Shown: in pieces, positions 59,091-64,000 of the stretch
Layout of the letters: every line of letters starts with the position of its first letter
How positions within the stretch are numbered: the first letter of the stretch is position 1
Assembly (NCBI GenBank): GCA_029747015.1
Contig: JAKOGI010000057.1
Coordinates: 65,001 to 129,000 of the forward strand
Length of the DNA stretch: 64,000 nt
Origin: Carnegiea gigantea
Lineage: Eukaryota; Streptophyta; Magnoliopsida; Caryophyllales; Cactaceae
Reading direction: 5' to 3'
The notes under the pieces: model-generated
What the model was told of the DNA's origin: nothing
Database searches by the model: none
What the model saw: the letters and a program-made list of their open reading frames with translations, nothing else
Translations under genes and position numbers: made by a program

Positions 59091-59144
59091 GCTCCTTGTT
59101 GGGGCCAGCTTCTCAGATCAATACCCAGGTCCAATGAATCGTCG

Positions 59145-59156
59145 GCTCTGATACCA
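59145..59156 (-). promoter_or_regulatory. Primer-binding site of the chromovirus (initiator tRNA-Met)
   Basis: On the minus strand TGGTATCAGAGC begins two bases after the 5' LTR and is complementary to initiator tRNA-Met. Confidence 0.95.
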
Positions 59157-59157
59157 A

Positions 59158-59463
59158 TGATGCAGTAACCAAAAATGAGGATATAACCACAAGCTTGCTG
59201 GAAGTGGAGCTCGGGATTAATTGCTCATTTTGAAGAGAAGAGAATAGGATAGAGGGAGGAAGGGAGAGGATAGAAGGAGAGGAATTGCCACTCAAATTAT
59301 GCTTGATTTCCATAATGCCTGGTGCCATGTTATAGGCACTGTTACCTTGTCCAAACCCCCTGATTTTCTGCTAACTTCCTAACAGAATTGCCAACTCATC
59401 ACAAATCCAACTAACTCTCACAAAAATAACATAAAAATAGAATATAAAGAAAGGCCTGTATCA
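59158..59463 (-). repeat. 5' LTR of the chromovirus
   Basis: 306 bp, the partner of 54264-54569. It would carry the promoter for the element RNA, transcribed leftwards. Confidence 0.93.
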
Positions 59464-59690
59464 TCTATTCACGTTTCAATATCAAATTAAATGAATCATA
59501 TCACTGGGTTCAATATTAGCCAGTTATACTATTAAATATGAAAGTAAATGTTGTCTCACATTAGTAAAATTAAAGAATTGTGAGTTACTCTATTCATTGT
59601 CAATTAAATTTGAGTTGAAACCTCATTTGAGCTTATATATATATATATGACTATTTGTTGAATGCCTAATTAACATAAAAAAATTTAACA

Positions 59691-60065
59691 AAAGCACTCA
59701 AATTTCCACCCCTTTGCCTTTTCTTTTAATAGCTGATTAATAAGTTTATACTCTAAATTACATCTTTGGTACCAATTTCATAATTTTTTTTTTCAATGAA
59801 GTTGTGGATTATATCCTATTCCTAAACTGTTGTAGTGTCTAATTCTATTTTTCATTTTCCTGAAATAGGTAGTGCAGTAATTAACTCTACTTTTGTAGCT
59901 CTGAAGTTGTTTATGAAATTTGGGTTTCTTCTAGCTGTGGTTATTCTATTTTTCCGGCTTTTTCCATCTATGTTGGCTTCCTGTTTGGTGATCATATTAC
60001 CTACTTGAGATTAGAAGGTTAGTTGGGTGATGATGACGACAACAAAATATTAATGGAAACACTTA
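59691..60065. other. Spacer without recognisable gene
   Basis: T-rich spacer between the old LTR element and the next MITE. Nothing was recognised. Confidence 0.5.
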
Positions 60066-60443
60066 GATTTCGTTTGGACCTTACAAAATTTAGTGAAAAG
60101 AAAAAATTTGGAAAAGTTACTTTTTTTCTTGTATTTGGTTTAGAAAAAATCATAAAAAAAAAATTAGAGGAAAAAATTATTAGAAACAAATGATAAGATT
60201 TTCCTTATAAAATTGTGAGGAAAGTTTGAGGAAAATTCCTAACCGCCTCCAATCTCATATGGCTTAGATGATATCAACATAATTCAAATAGTTCATCAAC
60301 ATTTAAATTTCTCATTCAAATTCTTATATTTTTTCCTCCATTCAAACAAGAGGAAAAAACTCATTTTCTCCCTCCTTTTTTTCCTTTATATTTTTTTCTT
60401 CAATTTTTTTTTCCTTTAAATTTTCTAAGGATCAAATAGAGTT
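60066..60443. mobile_element. Tourist-like MITE (TTA duplication), sister of 45267-45659
   Basis: The termini GATTTCGTTTGGACC and, in reverse complement, AACTCTATTTGATCC are flanked by TTA (60063-60065, 60444-60446). The interior follows the P450-intron copy word by word (AAAAAATTTGGAAAAGTTAC, GTGAGGAAAGTTTGAGGAAA, TTCATCAACATT). Confidence 0.8.
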
Positions 60444-60446
60444 TTA

Positions 60447-60725
60447 ATGTTTAACCGTAAGCTTTAAAAGTAGGGACATGATGCCCATACATAGCATGGA
60501 GAATTCCCAAACAATGGAGGAAGATGCTAGAGAGACTAGTTGTCGACTAGTTCTGATGCAACGGTGAACAACAATGCCATGGCTGACAGTGAAGAAGAGC
60601 GAGGCAGGAGAGAAATTGTTTACATTGCGAACCAATTGATCACGCAGTTGATATCCCATCCGTTGATTTCAGATCCAACGGATGGGAAAGAAACTTCTCA
60701 TCTCTCACCATAGAGGGACTTCATA

Positions 60726-60757
<32 letters not shown>
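60447..60757. other. Spacer ending in a (TA)n run
   Basis: No gene was recognised. A (TA)n tract at 60724-60757 directly borders the Mutator-like terminus. Confidence 0.6.
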
Positions 60758-60760
<3 letters not shown>

Positions 60761-61249
60761 AGGGGTCAAGTGAGCACCCCTCATTAGGTGAGCACTCCCC
60801 CTTAAATGAGCACTTTCAATCTGAACCCTTAAAAGTTTAATGGACGACTGTGATTTCATCAGCTTTTTCCTTTTTTTTTTTAAAAACCCAGCCGGGGGAA
60901 TCCATCCAAACCCTCTCAGATTTCCCCCTTCCCACTCTCTCTCTTCTCCCACCCTCTCTCTCTCTACGTCTGCGCCCCTCTCTTCGCCCACTCTCTCTGT
61001 CTCTAACGCAGTATCTCTCTCGTTAACGTCGCCGGCGTTTGAGCACGCTAGCACCAGCCGGCGACCATCGCCTGACCACGCCCGACCCCGACCCTGTGTC
61101 TTTTCTTTCTCTCTCTACCGTCTGCGGTTTCTCTGACATAGCTCCGCGGCCTTCGCCTGAGGACGCCCGACCCGACCGTCTGCCGGTCTTGTCGACGCCG
61201 GTCACCCACCCTCTCAACGCCGGTCTACTCTGCCTTCCTCCGACTGGTC

Positions 61250-63997
61250 ATGAATGCAGGTTAGGGTTTTTTTTTTTGGGTAATTTTTCAATTGAGTATG
61301 GATTTGATTGTGTGAATTTGGGTTGTTGTGAATTTGATTGGTTGATTGTATCAAGTTCATCTGAATTTGTGTGGCATTGTATTTCGACTGACTAACTTGA
61401 TTGGCCACCATCGACTGCTCTGTCTTTCTTGTTCATCTGAATTTTTATGGCATGGTTTTTTTTTTGTGGCATTATATAAGATTGGTTGATTGTATCAAGT
61501 TACTTTTTTAGCTTTTGTGTGGCATTATGAAATTGAACTTGTATTCGTAAAGGCAATATGAGGTAGTAGACTCTGATGAAATCACAGTTGCTCACCAAAA
61601 AGCAAATTGTCATCCTAAGTGGAGACAACTATAATTACAAAATCATCAGTTGTACTTTCACTACACCTGCTTGGATAAGAATGAAGGAAGATGTGTCGGT
61701 TATAATATGCATTCCACTAATGTAGGTGTGAAGTGATTCGGTTGTAATGATGGTTCTATTATGCTTGGTACTATCTTTGTATTGAGGTAATTGTTTGGCT
61801 AATATTAGTAGACTAATTTCGAAACTCTTGAATGAGGATATCTGCTTTGGATACATGAGATGCTTTGAGATGAGGCAAAACTTTTTGAGAACCCCCAAAA
61901 TGAAGGCTAAGATGGGGACGACAATGTGTTTTTTTTTTTTTAAAATTAAATAAATGTTTGTTTAATTTAGCAAACTTTGTTTATTAAGGATTATATAATG
62001 TTAATAATGATGATGATGATGGCTCCTACTAATTAATTACAAACTTTAATTCAATTTTTTGCTTGGATTTGGGCAATGCGTGTCTATTTCAATCAATAAT
62101 TGGATCTTGTGTATGTTGGTAAATAGTGAGAATGTGGGTTGCTAAGTACTCTTGTTTTGTTGTCATTTGTCTTTTTTTTTTTGTAGATTGTATTGTGGAA
62201 ATGGAAGAGGAGGAGTGTCAAATGCCCGCCAAATGGAAAAGTCCTACACATATTTCCAAGGAGTGGATACCCTTTTGCGAGGATGAGTTGAAACCAAGGG
62301 AAGGATTGGAGTTTGCGAACTTGGATGAATGTGAGAAATTCTATAAAACTTATGCTCATCATGTTGGTTTTAGTATTCGTAAATCAAGGTCTAAACAGAC
62401 TAAAGAAGGTTCACATAAATATAAGTACTATGTTTGCTCTAAACAAGGATTTAGGCAAACAAAAACAAATGTGAACACTAATTAGAAGGTGAAGTTAACA
62501 AGGGAGGGATGTAATGCAATGGTCAGTTTCAAAAGAATGAATAATGGGAGATATACACTTTTCAAACTTCATGAAGGCCATACACATTTACTTGCCACTC
62601 CTAGAAAGCTTCATATGTTAAATTCTAACAGGGGTATAAGTAGTGTGCATAGGACTTTATTTAAGTCACTTACCTGTGCTAATATTGGTCCTTCTAAAGC
62701 TCACCCCATCATAAAGGAGCAAGTTGGTGGCTTTGAAAATGTTGGGTGTAGCAAGCAAGATTTGAAAAATTTTCAGAGAGATTTGAAAGCATTTATCAAA
62801 GATTCTGATGCCCAAATGTTTATAGAGAATTTTAAGAGAAAGCAAAAGGTTCACCCATCATTTTATTTTGTATATGAGTTAGATGTTGATGGAACACTTA
62901 AACATGTGTTTTGGGCGGATGGTATGGCAAGATTTAATTATTCACTATATGGTGATGTGGTATCTTTTGATACAACATATGATACTAATAGATACAAAAT
63001 GATTTTTGCCCGTTTCACTGGGTTGGACAACTATAGATTGTGTATTACATTTGGAGCTGCATTCTTAGGGGATGAAAAAGCAGAATCATTTATGTGGTTA
63101 TTTGACAAGTTCTTAGATGCAATGGGGGGTCATGTGCCTGTATGTCTCATTACCGACCAAGATCCTGCCATGAAAGCAGCGATACAATCAAAATTTCAAT
63201 CCACTACTCATAGATTTTGCATTTGGCATATCATGAGAAAGCTTTCTGAGAAGGTGGGAAGCTGCTTGAATAGTGATAATAATTTTCTTGCCCGATTCAA
63301 GTCATGTGTGTACAATTCAGAGACTCCAACAGAGTTTGAACAAGGTTGGGAAAGTGTTGTCCATGATTTTGGGTTGGAAAATAATTCGTGGTTATCTCAT
63401 TTGTATGACATTCGAGATATGTGGGTTCCCGCTTATTTTAGGGATTTGTTTTTGGGAGCAGTTTTGAAGACCACATCACGGTCTGAAAGTGAGAATAATT
63501 TTTTTAGTCATTTCACAAACCCACATTTGATCTTAGTTGAGTTCTGGATGCGATATGAGAGTGCAGTTGAGTTACAAAGATATGGCCAGTTGCAAGCCGA
63601 TAACGAAACCTCTACTTCCATGCATGTACTGAAGACTAGCAAACGTCTTGAGAGGCATGCAGCTGAAACTTATACTTATGCTAATTTTTACAAGTTTCAA
63701 GATGAATTTTGGAATGCTTGTATGGACTGTGAGATTGAGGAAAGACAAGCAATAGATGAGGGGTTTGTAATTACTATAGGTGATAATAGTCAAAACAGGG
63801 CAACAAAAAGACAAGTTATATACAACCCCTCTAATCATGAGGCACATTGCTCTTGTAAGATGTTTGAGTGTGAAGGTATTCCTTGTTGTCATATATTGTG
63901 TGTCTTGAAGGGAAAGTCTTTGCATGAATTACCATCCTGTTATATCGTGAACCGGTGGACTAAAATGGCAGGAAGCAAGCCAATTTTTTTTATGTGA
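61250..63997 (+). pseudogene. FAR1/FHY3-related MULE transposase, with one in-frame stop
   Basis: The coding region probably starts at ATG 61250 (spliced) or 62201. Domains in order: an N-terminal FAR1 DNA-binding region (FANLDECEKFYKTYAHHVGF, RKSRSKQ, YVCSKQGF, then the CNAM and HEGHTH zinc positions). Next the MULE catalytic core with Asp in SFDTTYDTN (about 62969), Asp in LITDQDPAM (about 63155), HRFCIWH, and Glu in SRSESENNF (about 63484). Last a SWIM zinc finger CSCKMFECEGIPCCHIL (about 63848-63900). A TAG stop at 62483-62485 cuts the FAR1 domain in frame. Near 63982 a run of eight T shifts the frame and closes the ORF at 63997, or the homopolymer is misread. Related proteins act as transposases or, when domesticated, as light-signalling transcription factors. 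The flanking terminus favours a transposon. Confidence 0.8.
61260..62186 (+). other. Probable intron in the FAR1-type transposase gene
   Basis: The donor ATGCAG|GTTAGG at 61260 and the acceptor TTTTTTTTTGTAG at 62186 are good plant splice sites, and the sequence between them is T-rich with no coding features. An ATG at 61250 just before the donor reads in frame through the junction into the transposase, giving a 10-base mini coding exon. Confidence 0.5.
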
Positions 63998-64000
63998 ATG

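Larger units (their letters stand above)
54264..59463 (-). mobile_element. Reina-like chromovirus (Ty3/gypsy), 5.2 kb
   Basis: The 306-bp LTRs at 54264-54569 and 59158-59463 are nearly identical (two differences seen). They are flanked by an exact TCTAT duplication (54259-54263, 59464-59468). On the minus strand the primer site TGGTATCAGAGC (59156-59145) follows the 5' LTR, and a purine tract, AAAGGGGGTGCATT, precedes the 3' LTR. The order gag, protease, RT, RNase H, integrase, chromodomain is that of a chromovirus, and the small size and short LTRs fit the Reina clade. It inserted recently, yet its reading frame has four stop codons. Confidence 0.93.
53430..59690 (+). mobile_element. Old short LTR element (TRIM-like) holding the chromovirus
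   Basis: Two diverged direct repeats, about 53430-53638 and 59505-59690, share TGTTGT-CTACATT or TGTTGTCTCACATT, TCATTATCAATTGATTTTG or TCATTGTCAATTAAATTTGA, TCATTTGAGCTTATATA and end ATTTAACA. The left copy is followed by TGGTATAATC (53641-53650), close to the tRNA-Met primer site. Without the chromovirus the internal part is only about 650 bp and shows no gag or pol, so the element fits a TRIM. The starts of the repeats are approximate and no target duplication was found. Confidence 0.5.
60758..64000 (+). mobile_element. Mutator-like element with FAR1-type transposase, 5' part
   Basis: The left terminus begins GGGAGGGGTCAAGTGAGCAC, followed by CATTAGGTGAGCACTCCC and AAATGAGCAC, a style of terminal repeat common to plant MULEs, and lies in a (TA)n tract. 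A CT-rich and then GC-rich leader (60890-61260) follows, then a probable intron and the transposase gene. The right half and the second terminus lie beyond the window, so neither the inverted repeat nor the 9-11-bp duplication can be confirmed. Confidence 0.6.

Noticed and set aside
1..64000. CRISPR arrays, operons, bacterial genes, organelle insertions
   Set aside because: None was seen. The repeats are transposon termini, LTRs or microsatellites, and coding features are those of a plant nuclear genome.

Overview
This is a plant nuclear intergenic region, most likely from a eudicot. The evidence is an A-type cytochrome P450 gene with introns, a plant L1-type LINE, a SIRE-like Ty1/copia element, a Reina-like chromovirus, a FAR1-type Mutator transposase, a Helitron end and many MITEs. 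The species cannot be named from the sequence. Only two features look like functional host genes: one cytochrome P450 (minus strand, 44119-53252, three exons) and one tRNA-Arg(CCU) gene (28809-28881). Almost everything else is mobile DNA or its remains.

Layout. 1-5759: a microsatellite, then a LINE on the minus strand with a perfect 13-bp target duplication (224-236 and 5747-5759). 5760-16900: A/T-rich spacer with a short SINE-like insertion (6164-6271), an old TRIM-like pair of terminal repeats (7093-8340), a Stowaway-like MITE, two foldback or TIR elements, a weak candidate for a spliced transcription unit (12260-13720, minus), two adjacent tandem duplications (14338-15475) and a second SINE (15547-15799). 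16900-31960: a cluster of related terminal-inverted-repeat elements with 3-bp target duplications. Several have expanded microsatellite cores ((ATTTTT)n facing (AAAAAT)n, or (AAT)n). One of them was later split by a hAT element with a perfect 8-bp duplication. The tRNA gene lies here too. 31960-43499: a non-autonomous Helitron split by a 10.7-kb SIRE-like copia element. That element has 1.46-kb LTRs, a broken gag-pol and an intact extra 3' ORF. 44119-53252: the P450 gene, whose 7.4-kb first intron is loaded with MITEs and a (TA)n/(CA)n microsatellite. 53430-59690: an old short LTR element holding a young Reina-like chromovirus (54264-59463) with an exact TCTAT duplication. 60066-60443: a MITE of the same family as one in the P450 intron. 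60758-64000: the 5' part of a Mutator-like element encoding a FAR1/MULE transposase, cut by the window edge.

Interplay. The P450 is boxed in by transposons on both sides and inside its first intron. Its upstream flank is an old LTR, and beyond that lies the 3' LTR of a same-strand chromovirus. One MITE ends about 22 bp from a P450 3' splice site. The most unusual pattern is the TIR family around 16.9-28.5 kb, in which MITE-like ends and degenerate 10-mer subterminal repeats enclose long palindromic or trinucleotide microsatellite cores. All coordinates and counts were read by eye. No database search, alignment or folding was run.
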